64,000 nt of DNA from Verrucomicrobia bacterium 12-59-8 (GTDB lineage: Bacteria; Verrucomicrobiota; Verrucomicrobiae; Verrucomicrobiales; Verrucomicrobiaceae), in NCBI GenBank assembly GCA_002279765.1, contig NCCR01000003.1:1-64000 (forward strand), read 5' to 3'. The notes below the pieces were generated by a model that saw only the letters and a program-made list of their open reading frames with translations, made no database searches and had not been told where the DNA came from. The stretch's first letter is position 1, and every line of letters begins with the position of its first letter. The translations under genes and the position numbers were made by a program. Positions 63,177 to 64,000 of the stretch are shown piece by piece.

Positions 63177-64000
63177 ATGCCCGTCCCACTTCTCGACGTC
63201 AACGCTCAGAACCTGCCTCTCGAATCCGAACTCCAGGCCGCCTTCACGCAGGTACTGCATCACGGCAGATTCATCATGGGACCGGAGTTGGAGACCTTTG
63301 AAAAGGAGATCGCTGAGATGGTGGGTGTCAAGCATGCCCTGTCGGTTTCCTCCGGTACCGATGCCCTGCTGCTGGCCCTCATGGCACTGGACATCAAGGC
63401 TGGTGATGAGGTGCTCTGCCCTGCGTTCACCTTCTTTGCCACGGCGGGAGCCGTGTCGCGGCTCGGTGCCGTGCCGGTGTTCACCGATGTCTGTCCGATC
63501 TGCTTCAACATGGACGTGAATGATGCGCGGAAAAAGATCACCGCCAAGACCCGTGCGATCATCCCCGTCCATCTCTTCGGCCAGTGTGCGGACATGATTC
63601 CCATCCTCGCTCTGGCAAAGGAACACGGACTCAAAGTGATCGAGGATGCAGCGCAGTCCATCGGTGCCAGGTATCGCGGCACAAGCAGCGGCACGCTGGG
63701 CGATTTTGGCACCTACAGCTTCTTCCCGAGCAAGAACCTCGGCGGCTTTGGTGACGGCGGCATGCTGGTGACGAAAGACGACGAACTGGCCGAATACGCC
63801 CGTGTGCTGCGTGTGCATGGCGGCAAGCCCAAATACTACCACCACTACGTCGGCGGCAATTTCCGCATGGATACGCTGCAATGCGCCCTGCTGAGTGTGA
63901 AAGTGAAACGCTACGCGCAATACACGGCGGACCGTCAGCGCAATGCCGCGCATTACATCGAGGCCTTGTCCAAACTCCCCGGCGTGGTGCAGGCAGACCC
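63177..64000 (+). CDS. DegT/DnrJ/EryC1/StrS aminotransferase (3' partial)
   Basis: The frame from the ATG at 63177 stays open to the window end, giving 274 residues. It starts MPVPLLDVNAQNLPLESEL, has the substrate/PLP segments SSGTDALLLAL, FTFFATAGA and IEDAAQSIGA, and the PLP Lys in SFFPSKNLGGFGDGG. This is a sugar aminotransferase of the DegT family, normally ~370 residues, acting on a keto-sugar nucleotide for surface polysaccharide or a secondary metabolite. The substrate is not known, and genes downstream are outside the window. Confidence 0.92.
   Translation, partial: MPVPLLDVNAQNLPLESELQAAFTQVLHHGRFIMGPELETFEKEIAEMVGVKHALSVSSGTDALLLALMALDIKAGDEVLCPAFTFFATAGAVSRLGAVPVFTDVCPICFNMDVNDARKKITAKTRAIIPVHLFGQCADMIPILALAKEHGLKVIEDAAQSIGARYRGTSSGTLGDFGTYSFFPSKNLGGFGDGGMLVTKDDELAEYARVLRVHGGKPKYYHHYVGGNFRMDTLQCALLSVKVKRYAQYTADRQRNAAHYIEALSKLPGVVQAD

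Noticed and set aside
1..64000. CRISPR array, tRNA, rRNA or insertion sequence
   Set aside because: No regular spaced repeats, cloverleaf-like gaps, transposase genes or IS-type inverted repeats were seen in the intergenic regions; a tRNAscan or IS search would confirm.

Overview
The window is GC-rich chromosomal DNA from a member of the PVC superphylum, most likely Verrucomicrobia of the Prosthecobacter/Verrucomicrobiaceae type. The signs are PSD1-type cytochrome c proteins paired with DUF1501 proteins, a PVC-type HEAT-repeat heme protein, a PEP-CTERM protein, small secreted EF-hand proteins, a Ser/Thr kinase with a WD40-like sensor, and weak Shine-Dalgarno use. This is inferred from gene content; no rRNA is present.

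Layout. 1-9616: secreted redox/carbohydrate genes (5'-truncated heme/HEAT protein, SDR, FadR-type regulator with an operator-like palindrome, PSD1 protein, broken DUF1501 partner). 9716-14307: housekeeping (rpsP, khpA, crcB, AI-2E permease, flavin-binding protein, PIN-PhoH). 14454-17714: two EF-hand paralogues and a broken second PSD1 gene. 17748-26819: DUF5069 and a ten-gene type II secretion operon (gspE to a GspC-like gene) without a secretin. 27218-31098: an apparent anti-phage module, described below. 31157-36220: thioredoxin-like protein, PEP-CTERM CAP protein, and a cluster of membrane protein, winged-helix regulator, IspH and diiron protein sharing three copies of a 17-bp palindrome. 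36142-45432: DUF3482/DUF2868 pair, ModB/ModC-like transporter without binding protein, obgE, glycoamylase-like protein, citrate synthase, LMW phosphatase. 45418-53762: FAD dehydrogenase, secreted proteins, esterase, serine protease, serS, cysteine desulfurase, lipoprotein, thioesterase. 53956-64000: broken rhomboid gene, EamA-like protein, HAD hydrolase, CDF transporter, birA, large Ser/Thr kinase, argS and a 3'-truncated DegT aminotransferase.

The most interesting locus is 27218-31098. One 982-residue protein joins a TIR domain, a SIR2-like domain and a PtuA/RecF-like ATPase, and overlaps by four bases (ATGA) a PtuB-like HNH nuclease gene. It looks like a Septu-type defence system whose ATPase has gained two NAD-linked modules. 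The TIR keeps its probable catalytic glutamate, while the SIR2 part has lost the usual Asn and His, so it may be a binding-only domain. I know of no described system with this exact architecture, but could not search.

Three genes (DUF1501, second PSD1, rhomboid) are interrupted by short out-of-frame changes. These may be true pseudogenes or assembly/sequencing errors.
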